From assembly GCF_013215345.1 (NCBI RefSeq), contig NZ_JABSOV010000011.1, forward strand, positions 19,021 to 83,020: a DNA stretch of 64,000 nucleotides, given 5' to 3'. Under the pieces are notes generated by a model, which was not told the DNA's origin, ran no database searches, and worked only from the letters and a program-made list of their open reading frames with translations. A program made the position numbers and the translations under genes. The DNA comes from Colwellia sp. (GTDB lineage: Bacteria > Pseudomonadota > Gammaproteobacteria > Enterobacterales > Alteromonadaceae). The first letter of the stretch is position 1. The number at the start of each line of letters is the position of its first letter. This document shows, in pieces, positions 38,608 to 47,719 of the stretch.

Positions 38608-39572
38608 GATTCAACATATCCTGAGGAACTTATCGTTAATAGGTCGTTATTATCGCCAAATGCGACACTATACACAACAGCCCCGGTAGGTCTTTTTGCT
38701 TCTTTTGGTGTGACAAACCAATGTGCACGGCGTTTGCCTGTGGCAATATCCCAAACACTGACTTTTCTGCTCGCCGCGCCGGTGATCATGGTTTTGCCAT
38801 CGGATGAAAAACGCACAGTACTAAATACTTCATGGCGTTTTGTTCCTTGTAAGGTACTTATACGTTTACCTGTTTTTAAGTCCCATATATAAGCAGACTT
38901 CATACTGTCGGCGCTAAAGGCGTAACGGGCCTGCGCATCTAATGCTACTTTTGATACACGAGAGCTGTGATTAAATTGATAAACAACTTGTCCTGATTGA
39001 GTATCCCATACATAGGCGATGAAATCGTTACCTCCAGACATAGCCACACGGCCGTTGGGCAGCATATCAACGCTATTAACTTTTTCTTTATGGCCAAGAA
39101 ATTCTAAGCGTCTACCTGTATCAACGCTGACATGCACCACAGTACCGTTGCTTTTGCCAATAAGTAAGTAATCACCGCCATTACTTATGGCAATATCTCT
39201 AATGTTTGACTCACGTACTTGCCAGTAACCCTCTGACTTGCCATTTTTCAGGTTCCATAAGGCAAAGTTTTTTCTATTAGCGGTGAGAACATGACTAGAG
39301 TTGTCACTGATATCGATGGTGAGTACTAAATTATCACTGCTATTTTGCTCTTGTGCCCAGTTATAAATGCGTTCATTCTTGGTTAAATCCCAAACACTCA
39401 AACCATGGTGAATAGAAGAAATAACAGAGAATTTGGCATCTTTAGAAATATTGCCAGCATAGGAACCTTCAACAGACTGCTGCCAACGCTCTATTGGCGC
39501 TTGCGTTACAGGTTTGCAAGCCATGAGTGTCGTCAATAAGATGACTGGATAAATCCAATTACATTTTAACAA
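38583..39572 (-). CDS. WD40 repeat lipoprotein-like protein
   Basis: WD-type repeats (FLGHKEKVNSVDMLPNGRVAMSGGNDFIAYVWDTQSGQ..., ISTLQGTKRHEVFSTVRFSSDGKTMITGAASRKVSVWDIATGK). Confidence 0.85.
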   Translation of the reverse strand: MLKCNWIYPVILLTTLMACKPVTQAPIERWQQSVEGSYAGNISKDAKFSVISSIHHGLSVWDLTKNERIYNWAQEQNSSDNLVLTIDISDNSSHVLTANRKNFALWNLKNGKSEGYWQVRESNIRDIAISNGGDYLLIGKSNGTVVHVSVDTGRRLEFLGHKEKVNSVDMLPNGRVAMSGGNDFIAYVWDTQSGQVVYQFNHSSRVSKVALDAQARYAFSADSMKSAYIWDLKTGKRISTLQGTKRHEVFSTVRFSSDGKTMITGAASRKVSVWDIATGKRRAHWFVTPKEAKRPTGAVVYSVAFGDNNDLLTISSSGYVESWPMPKSP

Positions 39573-39756
39573 AATATTAATACTTTTTTATTTGCGCATT
39601 TATCGTTAGTATAAGTTCTTTTTTGAAATTGTTTAGTGTTATCTTTTTAATCGTGGCTTTAGTAAAGCCTTAATGGCGCTATAAAAGATAAATTAAACAA
39701 TGAATAGCCGTAAATTGGGGGAATTCTCCAATTGTATTGTATAAATGGAGATATAA

Positions 39757-40533
39757 ATGAAATTGTTCAAGCCTACCCTAATAGCCCTTGCGTTAGTTGC
39801 CGTTGTTGGTTGTAACGAAAAAGCGGTTGAAGAAGTCAAAGCACCGGTACTAGACACTGAAGTGCAAAAACAAGCTTATGGCTTAGGTGCTTCAATTGGT
39901 ATGTACATGCAACGTAACTTAGAAGAGCATGACAAATTAGGTTTAACCTTAGATAAAGAGCTTATCGTACGCGGTTTTGTTGACAGCATTGACGGTAAAG
40001 CTGTTATCGAAAAAGAAGAAATCCAAGCTTTACTAATGAATCTTGATGCTAGCATGAAAGAAAAACAGCAAGCAGCAGCGATTGCCGCTTCTGAAGCTAG
40101 CCTAGCTGAAGGTGCTAAGTTTCTTGCCGATAACGCTAAAAAAGAAGGTGTGATAGTAACTGAATCTGGTATTCAATATGAAGTATTAACTGCTGGCGAA
40201 GGTGATACACCTGCGGCAACGGATACAGTAAAAGTGCATTACACAGGTACTTTCTTAAATGGTGAATCGTTTGATAGCTCATATGATGGCAAAGGCAAGC
40301 CAGTAGTATTCCCGCTTAACCGTGTAATCAAAGGTTGGACTGAAGGTGTACAGTTAATGAATGTCGGTGCTAAGTACAAATTCACTATCCCTTCAGATTT
40401 AGCATACGGTCCTAACGGTAACCCACCAAGCATTCCGGGTAACTCAGTACTACAATTTGAAATTGAATTATTAGAAATTCAAAAAGATGAAGTAGCACCA
40501 AAAGCAGATGGTCACGACCACGCAGCTCACTAG
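39757..40533 (+). CDS. fkpA: FKBP-type peptidyl-prolyl cis-trans isomerase (FkpA-like lipoprotein)
   Basis: Lipobox VVGCN; VKVHYTGTFLNGESFDSSYDGKGKPVVFPLNRVIKGWTEGVQLM...IPSDLAYGPNGNPPSIPGNSVLQFEIELL. Confidence 0.9.
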   Translation: MKLFKPTLIALALVAVVGCNEKAVEEVKAPVLDTEVQKQAYGLGASIGMYMQRNLEEHDKLGLTLDKELIVRGFVDSIDGKAVIEKEEIQALLMNLDASMKEKQQAAAIAASEASLAEGAKFLADNAKKEGVIVTESGIQYEVLTAGEGDTPAATDTVKVHYTGTFLNGESFDSSYDGKGKPVVFPLNRVIKGWTEGVQLMNVGAKYKFTIPSDLAYGPNGNPPSIPGNSVLQFEIELLEIQKDEVAPKADGHDHAAH

Positions 40534-40590
40534 TTAAAGTTTATGTGGGTTAAGCTGGTTTAGCTATTTACCTACTACTCGTTAAAAATA

Positions 40591-40628
40591 TAAAGCCACC
40601 AGTAATTATTTACTGGTGGCTTTTTTTG
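40591..40628 (+). terminator. Rho-independent terminator
   Basis: TAAAGCCACCAGTAATTATTTACTGGTGGCTTTTTTTG. Confidence 0.88.
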
Positions 40629-40698
40629 TTTCCTGAGTACCTTATTGAAAGGCTATATTTAAAGCCAAATTTTGTAATTTGTTTTATAAGTAAGAATT

Positions 40699-40800
40699 CA
40701 ATTAGATTAAATGTTCAAGAACAAGGCGTTTGATTGAGCAATAGCGGGCTATTGTGATTGAAAGCAACGATGTTATTGGATATTTAGTCTATTGAAATAT
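40699..40800. repeat. Family B short repeat, degraded copy
   Basis: AAGAACAAGGCGTTTGATTGAGCAATAGCGGGCTATTGTGATTGAAAGCAACGATGTTATTGGATATTTA matches the 44045-44208 interior. Confidence 0.6.
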
Positions 40801-40811
40801 AATATAGCCCA

Positions 40812-42071
40812 ATGAAAAAACTTCTTATAATTGGCTATGTTTGGCCTGAGCCTAACTCTTCCGCGGCAGGTAGCCGTATGATGCAGTTAATCCACTTTTT
40901 CCATGGGCAAAGGTATCAGATTACCTTTGCCAGCCCAGCGCAACAAACTGAGCACATGGTTGATTTAAACGCCTTAAATATTACCATTGCCAACATTAAC
41001 CTTAATTGCACCAGCTTTGATGAATTTATTACTGACTTACAGCCAGATACAGTGATGTTTGATCGCTTTATGATGGAAGAGCAGTTTGGCTGGCGCGTCA
41101 GTGAGCATTGCCCTGATGCCCTGCGAATTTTAGATACCGAAGATTTGTTTTGCTTACGCAATGCCCGTCATCAATCCTATAAACAAAAACGAGCTATTAC
41201 GGATGAAGACTTGCTTATCAGTGATATGGCTAAACGTGAGGTAGCGTCGATATTTCGTTCTGATATCAGCTTAATGATCTCAAGTGTTGAAGTGGCATTA
41301 CTACAGCGCTTATTTAAAGTTGATGCCAGCCTAATTCACTATTGCCCGTTTATGTTGAGTGATGCACAGTTAACGCAAGAAAACCCTAGTTTTAAGCAAC
41401 GTAATGACTTTATGGTGATAGGTAATTTTCGCCATGCGCCTAATTGGGATGCGGTATTGTGGCTAAAACAGCAAATATGGCCACTTATTCGCAAACAATT
41501 ACCTGACGCTAAGCTAAATGTTTATGGCGCATATCCACCACCAAAAGCGACTGACTTACATGATGAAAAGTCAGGGTTTCTGGTTAAAGGTTGGGTTGAC
41601 GATGCGGTACTTGCCATGCAAACGGCTAAAGTGTGTTTAGCGCCACTGCGCTTTGGTGCTGGCATTAAAGGTAAGTTAGCAGAAGCTATGTATTGTGCTA
41701 CGCCAGCAGTTACCTCTGATATTGGTGCCGAAAGCATGCAAACAGAGCTAGCTTGGCCAGGGGCAATTGCCAATGAGCCACAAACAATAGCCGATGCCGC
41801 TGTAAAGCTTTATCAAGATGAACAAGCTTGGCAAGTTGCCAGTGATTTAGGTCAACAAAATGGCCAATTAATGTATCAACAAGAAAGAATTTTAGTGCAG
41901 TTAGCGGACTGTTTATTAAAGCTGGCCGCTAATCTTGAACAGCACAGGCAGCAAAATTTTATTGGTAGCATGTTAAATCATCACCACCATAAAAGTACCC
42001 AATATATGGCGCAATGGATTGATGTAAAAACTCAGTTGAAAGACTTAGTCGAAGGGCCTGAGGGAGAGTAA
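40812..42071 (+). CDS. Glycosyltransferase (GT4-like)
   Basis: FMVIGNFRHAPNWDAVLWLKQQIWPLI...VYGAYPP...VKGWVDDAVLAMQTAKVCLAPLRFGAGIKGKLAEAMYCATPAVTSDIGAE. Confidence 0.82.
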   Translation: MKKLLIIGYVWPEPNSSAAGSRMMQLIHFFHGQRYQITFASPAQQTEHMVDLNALNITIANINLNCTSFDEFITDLQPDTVMFDRFMMEEQFGWRVSEHCPDALRILDTEDLFCLRNARHQSYKQKRAITDEDLLISDMAKREVASIFRSDISLMISSVEVALLQRLFKVDASLIHYCPFMLSDAQLTQENPSFKQRNDFMVIGNFRHAPNWDAVLWLKQQIWPLIRKQLPDAKLNVYGAYPPPKATDLHDEKSGFLVKGWVDDAVLAMQTAKVCLAPLRFGAGIKGKLAEAMYCATPAVTSDIGAESMQTELAWPGAIANEPQTIADAAVKLYQDEQAWQVASDLGQQNGQLMYQQERILVQLADCLLKLAANLEQHRQQNFIGSMLNHHHHKSTQYMAQWIDVKTQLKDLVEGPEGE

Positions 42072-42100
42072 AGGGTTTTATAAGCAGACAGATATAAGAA

Positions 42101-42140
42101 AAAGGCTGTGATAAACCTATTAGGGTTTATCACAGCCTTT
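42101..42140. terminator. Rho-independent (bidirectional) terminator
   Basis: AAAGGCTGTGATAAACCTATTAGGGTTTATCACAGCCTTT. Confidence 0.8.
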
Positions 42141-42224
42141 ATGCATTATTTCTGTCGGGAAATTTTATTCTGACGCCGTTTATCTACGGCCATTACAGTT
42201 GCTTTAACATGGCGGCCTAAAGTC

Positions 42225-42788
42225 TTAATCAACAAAGATCTGCATTTCTTCACCAATTTGTTTGCGCATTTCCATTAATTTAACCGCTGAAGTATGCTGC
42301 TTTTTATCTGCTTCTGTTTTTGGTTGCCATTGCGGCACACTTTCTGATTGTCCATTTTGATCAACCGCGACCATGATAACAATACAGTGGGTAGTTAAAC
42401 GACGGTTTAATGATTTAGGGTCGCAAGCATTAACTTCTAAAGCAATATGCATTGACGAATTACCGGTATAAATAACTTTCGCTTCTACTTCCACTAAACT
42501 GCCAACATGAATAGGAGCAATAAAACGTATACCACCCGCATAAGCGGTAACACAGTAACGTCCACTCCAGCCGGCAGCACATGCATAAGCGGCTAAATCT
42601 ATCCATTTCATCACAGCACCACCATGCACCTTGCCACCAAAATTCACGTCTTGTGGTTCGGCTAAAAATCGTAAGGTAATGTCGCGTTGTGGTGTATTCA
42701 TAAGTGTGCTCTTTATCGTTAATGGAGTTGTACAGGGTGGATCTGCAGCGGATAGCACAAAAATATAGTGTTCACTGTTAATTAGCAA
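42225..42788 (-). CDS. Acyl-CoA thioesterase (hotdog fold, YciA-like); start probably internal
   Basis: MNTPQRDITLRFLAEPQDVNFGGKVHGGAVMKWIDLAAYACAAGWSGRYCVTAYAGGIRFIAPIHVGSLVEVEAKVIYTG. Confidence 0.85.
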   Translation of the reverse strand: MLINSEHYIFVLSAADPPCTTPLTIKSTLMNTPQRDITLRFLAEPQDVNFGGKVHGGAVMKWIDLAAYACAAGWSGRYCVTAYAGGIRFIAPIHVGSLVEVEAKVIYTGNSSMHIALEVNACDPKSLNRRLTTHCIVIMVAVDQNGQSESVPQWQPKTEADKKQHTSAVKLMEMRKQIGEEMQIFVD

Positions 42789-42822
42789 ATATTATCTTTA
42801 CAGAATCAAATAAAGCAAATAG

Positions 42823-42841
42823 AATGAGAATTATTATCATT
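42823..42841. promoter_or_regulatory. Fur box
   Basis: AATGAGAATTATTATCATT: 9-1-9 inverted repeat with one mismatch; core TGAGAAT-T-ATTATCA against the Fur 7-1-7 consensus TGATAAT-N-ATTATCA. Confidence 0.8.
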
Positions 42842-42865
42842 TGTATTTAATTGTTTGGAAGGGTT

Positions 42866-43294
42866 ATGGAAGTCTGGCAAATATTACTTTTAAAGGGTAA
42901 CGATAGTTTTAATAAACAACAGCTACCACTAGCTGAGGACTATTATCACCAAGCGATAGAATGCTTAGAGCAGCAGTGGCAAGAAAATATTGAAGATAGT
43001 GAGCTATTAATGGCCTGGATCAGCGCTTTTCATAACTTAGCTGTTTTGTATGAAGAGCAAGATCAACCCAAAATGGCTTTTCGTTATTTACAAATACCCC
43101 ATCAACGTATGGCTGAGCTATCACAGCAAAGTCAATATAGCGAAGATTTACAGTCCATAGCCTTACTTTCAATGAAATTAACGTTAATGCCACTGTTAGC
43201 TTTTAGTAAAAAACACCCCGCATGCGATGATTGTTTATCATCGCTTAATAAAATGGCAATGGCCGTGAATGCCAGCCAACCGGTAATGCACTAA
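42866..43294 (+). CDS. Hypothetical TPR-like protein (DUF2753-like?), first gene after the Fur box
   Basis: MEVWQILLLKGNDSFNKQQLPLAEDYYHQAIECLEQQW...; helical repeat pattern, C-terminal HPACDDC; ATG 42866 has RBS GGAAGGG (track start 42851). Confidence 0.75.
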   Translation: MEVWQILLLKGNDSFNKQQLPLAEDYYHQAIECLEQQWQENIEDSELLMAWISAFHNLAVLYEEQDQPKMAFRYLQIPHQRMAELSQQSQYSEDLQSIALLSMKLTLMPLLAFSKKHPACDDCLSSLNKMAMAVNASQPVMH

Positions 43295-43319
43295 CTTACT
43301 GACTACTAAGGATAACGAC

Positions 43320-43502
43320 ATGAGAAGAACAGCTATTATATTTGCTCTGACGACATTACTATTAAGTAATCCATTATTCGCCCATCCCGGACATGATCAT
43401 AGCGCTCCTGGGGCTGGCTTAGTACATTTATTATGGTTAGTACCCGTTATTATCGCCGCAGTTGTTGTGGTATTCAAAGAAATTACCGCCACTAAAGGCT
43501 AA
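43320..43502 (+). CDS. 60-aa membrane protein with N-terminal His-rich segment (HPGHDH)
   Basis: MRRTAIIFALTTLLLSNPLFAHPGHDHSAPGAGLVHLLWLVPVIIAAVVVVFKEITATKG; signal peptide plus one TM. Confidence 0.75.
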   Translation: MRRTAIIFALTTLLLSNPLFAHPGHDHSAPGAGLVHLLWLVPVIIAAVVVVFKEITATKG

Positions 43503-43521
43503 GCCAAAATATAGGAAGGAG

Positions 43522-44031
43522 ATGATGATGCTTTATAACCTTATCGCTAAGTTGGACAAGAAATTAAACTTTCCCGTGGTGATGGCACACTGCGATATAC
43601 CTTGTAAAATCTACGATCCTATCAGTGCTCAAATTGCGGCATTAACTATGATCCGTATGGTCGATTTACTTAATGAATTAAAAGCTAAGCCATCACTAAC
43701 TTTAGATGAGCAAGCGCAGTTTTTACGACTAGTAAACCAAAAAGAAAAGCATGGTTTAAAAGTAAAAGAAGAAATAAACATAATATGGGGTGATTACATT
43801 AAAGCGCCACAATTAAGCCAATACCCAGAGTTGCATGACTTGGTGCACGGCATTATGCTCGCCAGCTCACAAGCAAAACAGCATATTAGTAGAGATGCTG
43901 CGCTGACGTTGTTGCAGCAAGTAAATCGCTTTGCGGAAATATTTTGGGCTACTAAGCAAGTGACTACCTTTACTGCCGTTTGTCCATATCCACCAGCAGA
44001 AGTACTGGTATACCCCAAGCTCCAACCTTAA
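43522..44031 (+). CDS. sodN: Nickel superoxide dismutase
   Basis: 22-residue leader followed by the Ni-hook HCDIPCKIYDPISAQIAALTMIRMVDLL..., ...WGDYIKAPQLSQYPELHDLVH...IFWATKQ; RBS GGAAGGAG before ATG 43522. Confidence 0.93.
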   Translation: MMMLYNLIAKLDKKLNFPVVMAHCDIPCKIYDPISAQIAALTMIRMVDLLNELKAKPSLTLDEQAQFLRLVNQKEKHGLKVKEEINIIWGDYIKAPQLSQYPELHDLVHGIMLASSQAKQHISRDAALTLLQQVNRFAEIFWATKQVTTFTAVCPYPPAEVLVYPKLQP

Positions 44032-44044
44032 AGGCTTGATTGTT

Positions 44045-44208
44045 CTTATACCAGTTTCACTAAGTTTGTGATCTTGTTGTGCACAGAAAAAATAAATCAA
44101 AGCAAGGCGCTCGATTGACCAATAGCTGGCTATTGGGATTGAGAGCAACGCCGTCTTGGCGTATTTTACCCCGCACAAGTGGGCAATAATTTAATGAAAT
44201 TGGTATTA
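44045..44208. repeat. Family B MITE-like repeat inserted between sodN and the sodX-like gene
   Basis: Ends CTTATACCAGTTTCACTAAGTTTGTG... / ...CAATAATTTAATGAAATTGGTATTAGG are inverted repeats; internal hairpin CAATAGC-TG-GCTATTG. Confidence 0.75.
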
Positions 44209-44233
44209 GGCATACTTTTTATTAGGAGGCACT

Positions 44234-44530
44234 ATGTTCGGTTTTCATTTTTGCAAAGTTACTGGGGTGAGCATGTCACCTCGCATACCGGAAAACAGTT
44301 ATGTTTTTGTCGTACCTTGGCTGAAAATATTTAGTTTAAAAGAAGGTAGCCTACTTAAGGTGCTTCACCCTCGCTATGGTCATATTGTTAAGTCATTAGC
44401 GAAAGTGGATAGGAACGGCTTATTTTGGCTTAAAGGCCATCATAAAAGTAGTGTGCCCATTGAAAAGTTAGGCCCAGTGGGAAAGTCACAAATACAAGGC
44501 AAGGTCTTGTGGATATTCCCGCCTAAATAG
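44234..44530 (+). CDS. sodX: Nickel-type superoxide dismutase maturation protease (SodX-like, S26 family)
   Basis: VTGVSMSPRIPENSYVFVVPWLKIFSLKEGSLLKVLHPRYGHIVKSLAKVDRNGLFWLKGHH; S26-like GxSMxP motif next to sodN. Confidence 0.88.
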   Translation: MFGFHFCKVTGVSMSPRIPENSYVFVVPWLKIFSLKEGSLLKVLHPRYGHIVKSLAKVDRNGLFWLKGHHKSSVPIEKLGPVGKSQIQGKVLWIFPPK

Positions 44531-44623
44531 CTGATAGGCTTTTTAACATGTATAGCCAGTGAGTAAACTGTCGTGGCTATACATAGGCTAAAAAATGGCT
44601 GTAGGTAGGAAGCTAATATGTGT

Positions 44624-45181
44624 TTACAGTAAGCTTAGCCCTTGCTTTAGTGACGCAGCTGCTTCTTTATAACCACTCTTGTCTAAATAACTACTAAAGC
44701 TGTTGATTAAACCCGGTACTTGCTCAGTAGACAAACCTAATTTTTCAAAAGCTGAATTGAGGTAATCCAAACTTTCGGCTTTTTTACCTGCTTCACCGGC
44801 ACTTGAAAATAATGAACTCAATGATGACTTCGATACTTTAGGCGCTTTATCTACATAACTTTGTGTATCTGGCACAGCTTTGCTGATTAAGGCAAAGTTT
44901 TCCGGTGTTAAATTATCTTGGGCAATTTTAAGTAGTGAGCCAAAACTTGCTGATACCGTCTCTTCCGAAAGATTTAATTGCTTGGCAGCATATTCGATCA
45001 TAGCATTAGTTTGAAATGGTACTCCGGCATCTTTGGCTGCGGCTTTAAGTTGCTCAGCCGAAGATTTAGTGATGCTTCCTAAATCAATGGCCATGGCCGG
45101 AAGTGAGGTTAAGCCAGCTAAACTTGTTAGGGCAACAGAGGCAGAAAGGCAGATAATTGATAATTTCACGGTTAACTCCAT
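44624..45181 (-). CDS. DUF2780 domain-containing protein (VcgC/VcgE-like)
   Basis: Secreted; KDAGVPFQTNAMIEYAAKQLNLSEETVSASFGSLLKIAQDNLTPENFALISKAVPDTQSYVDKAP. Confidence 0.75.
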   Translation of the reverse strand: MELTVKLSIICLSASVALTSLAGLTSLPAMAIDLGSITKSSAEQLKAAAKDAGVPFQTNAMIEYAAKQLNLSEETVSASFGSLLKIAQDNLTPENFALISKAVPDTQSYVDKAPKVSKSSLSSLFSSAGEAGKKAESLDYLNSAFEKLGLSTEQVPGLINSFSSYLDKSGYKEAAASLKQGLSLL

Positions 45182-45875
45182 GTTAATTTATTGTAATGAG
45201 TTACTTTAACATGCTTGAGGAAGTTTATTCGCGAAATTATTTAAAGGCAGATAAAAAACCATGCTTTTATAAAGGCGATGACTTTGCACAAATAAAAAAG
45301 CCTTTCTCAAAGAGAAAGGCTTGAAATGCTCGCATTTTGGTCTTGTTAAACAAGATTCTTATTATTAATTTTTAGCTAGAATTTTTTTATTATTTTTATT
45401 AATTCTTAGCTTTATTTATTTTTATTTTTGTTCTTATTATTATTGTTTTTCTGTAGCGCAGGCATTTTATACCAAAGCATTTTTGCCACCGCAACAACTT
45501 TAGTAGAGCATAAGCACCACGATTTTTTTCGTACTAAACTGGTCGGACAAGTCAGTGCTGCTAAGCTATTGATTCAATATTCATTGGCAGAAATCAAGCG
45601 TAAATTAATACTTTTAAATAAAAGTTAAATAAATTGAACTTTTATTGTGTTGACGTGTTTTAAATTCGAACCTGGGTAAGTTTATTTTTCAGCAGTGTTG
45701 ATTTAGCGCATAGATCAAAAGCTAGGTCGGTGCTAAACTGCGCATCATAAAATACATTCGCGCTGTTGTGCTGCATAAGGCGGCTTCGCAAAGAGTTAAG
45801 GCAGTCCTTGCAAGTAAGTTATGGTTAAGTCATTAGCTAATTGCCAGGACAAAGCAAGACAATTAAGAGGAACTA

Positions 45876-46946
45876 TTGGTGACAGAATTAAAAAATGATA
45901 CCTATTTACGTGCGTTATTAAAGCAACCAGTAGACTACACACCGGTATGGATGATGCGTCAAGCGGGTCGTTATTTACCTGAGTATCGTGAAGTACGTAA
46001 AAATGCCGGCGACTTTATGTCGGTATGTAAAAATGCTGAATTAGCATGTGAGGTAACTATTCAACCGCTACGTCGCTTTCCATTAGATGCGGCTATTTTG
46101 TTTAGTGATATTTTAACTATCCCTGATGCTATGGGTTTAGGTCTGTACTTTGAAACCGGTGAAGGTCCTAAATTTACTAACCCAATTACCTGTAAAGCTG
46201 ATGTCGATAAGATTGGCATTCCTGATCCTGAAGATGAATTAGGTTATGTAATGAATGCCGTGCGTACTATTCGAAAAGAGCTAAAGGGTGAAGTACCGCT
46301 TATTGGTTTTTCTGGTAGTCCATGGACTTTAGCGACTTACATGATTGAAGGTGGCAGTTCTAAAGCTTTCACTAAAATCAAAAAGATGATGTTTGCTGAG
46401 CCGCAAACCTTACATTTATTACTTGATAAGTTAGCTGATTCAGTTATTAGTTACCTAAATGCTCAAATTGCTGCGGGTGCGCAATCAGTGATGGTATTTG
46501 ATACTTGGGGCGGCGTATTATCTCCACGTGATTACAATGAATTCTCACTACAGTATATGGCGAAAATTGTTGATGGTTTAACCCGTCATAATGAAGGTCG
46601 TAAAGTGCCAGTAACCTTGTTTACTAAAAATGGTGGTATGTGGTTAGAGTCTATCGCAGCGACAGGTTGTGATGCAGTTGGTTTAGATTGGACTATTGAT
46701 ATTGAAAACGCCAAAGCGCGCGTTGGCGATAAAGTTGCTCTACAAGGCAATATGGACCCATCAATGTTATACGCACCCTTGCCACGTATTGAACAAGAAG
46801 TTTCAAAAATACTAGCCGGTTTTGGCGAAGGTGGTACTGGTCATGTATTCAACTTAGGCCACGGCATTCACCCTGATGTGAACCCAGATCATGCTGGACA
46901 CTTCATTGAATCAGTACACCGTTTAAGTAAGCCTTACCATAAGTAA
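45876..46946 (+). CDS. hemE: Uroporphyrinogen decarboxylase
   Basis: [80 protein letters not shown]. Confidence 0.97.
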   Translation: MVTELKNDTYLRALLKQPVDYTPVWMMRQAGRYLPEYREVRKNAGDFMSVCKNAELACEVTIQPLRRFPLDAAILFSDILTIPDAMGLGLYFETGEGPKFTNPITCKADVDKIGIPDPEDELGYVMNAVRTIRKELKGEVPLIGFSGSPWTLATYMIEGGSSKAFTKIKKMMFAEPQTLHLLLDKLADSVISYLNAQIAAGAQSVMVFDTWGGVLSPRDYNEFSLQYMAKIVDGLTRHNEGRKVPVTLFTKNGGMWLESIAATGCDAVGLDWTIDIENAKARVGDKVALQGNMDPSMLYAPLPRIEQEVSKILAGFGEGGTGHVFNLGHGIHPDVNPDHAGHFIESVHRLSKPYHK

Positions 46947-46977
46947 GCCTAGCTTATTATAAAGAGTGTAAAAACAT

Positions 46978-47027
46978 AAAGCCGTGGTTAACTTATCCCC
47001 TAGATAAGCTAACCACGGCTTTTTTAT
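46978..47027 (+). terminator. Rho-independent terminator after hemE
   Basis: AAAGCCGTGGTTAACTTATCCCCTAGATAAGCTAACCACGGCTTTTTT. Confidence 0.85.
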
Positions 47028-47341
47028 TGGCAATTTTAAATGAGGTTTTTGCCAAGCCCTTTAGTGACTCCTAAATACCCTCTCTCACTCTGTGCTGTTT
47101 TCATGCAACTAGCTAGTTGCTGCCCAAAAGTTTTGTCATTCATACTCTGTTACATTCTTTAAAAACAACCATCCTAAATTAAAATTCTTATTAATAATCA
47201 ATGGATTAATTGATTGTTTTCAGTTGTTAACCGCATCTCCTGCCATTAATTGGATAAAATAACGGCAAACTGTGCTTGTGTTGTAGTGTGTTGGTGATGT
47301 ATAACACTATTATCTTTTTGGTATTATTCAAGGAAACGGGC

Positions 47342-47719
47342 ATGACACCTCAATGGGATCCAGATAAACCGATATACCTGCAACTTTATCAGCAAGTCAT
47401 TACGCGCATATTAGATGGCTATATCAAGGAAGGGGAAGCGTTACCTTCAGTAAGGAAAGTAGCGGCTGAGTATCAGCTTAATCCAATTACTATTTCAAAG
47501 GCGTATCAGATGTTACAGGATGAAGCAGTGGTAGAAAAGCAACGTGGTAAGGGCCTATTTGTTATGCCTGGCGCACAAGAGTTAATGTTAGATAGAGAGC
47601 GTGATAGTTTTTTATCACATCAATGGCCTGAAATTCTAATGCAGATTTCACGACTAAAACTGTCAGCAGAGCAGTTACTGTCAGTTAATGTGAATAACCC
47701 AGTGGAGGGCAAGATATGA
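47342..47719 (+). CDS. GntR family transcriptional regulator (YtrA-like subfamily)
   Basis: PIYLQLYQQVITRILDGYIKEGEALPSVRKVAAEYQLNPITISKAYQMLQDEAVVEKQRGKGLFV; ATG 47342 preferred to track 47276. Confidence 0.88.
   Translation: MTPQWDPDKPIYLQLYQQVITRILDGYIKEGEALPSVRKVAAEYQLNPITISKAYQMLQDEAVVEKQRGKGLFVMPGAQELMLDRERDSFLSHQWPEILMQISRLKLSAEQLLSVNVNNPVEGKI

Noticed and set aside
45297-45325. AAAGCCTTTCTCAAAGAGAAAGGCTT hairpin as a plus-strand terminator
   Set aside because: Not followed by a T-run on the plus strand. It could serve the minus-strand DUF2780 promoter side, but orientation is unclear.
45428-45628. 66-aa ORF after the DUF2780 gene
   Set aside because: Starts in highly AT-rich low-complexity sequence with no clear RBS or homology; too weak to call.
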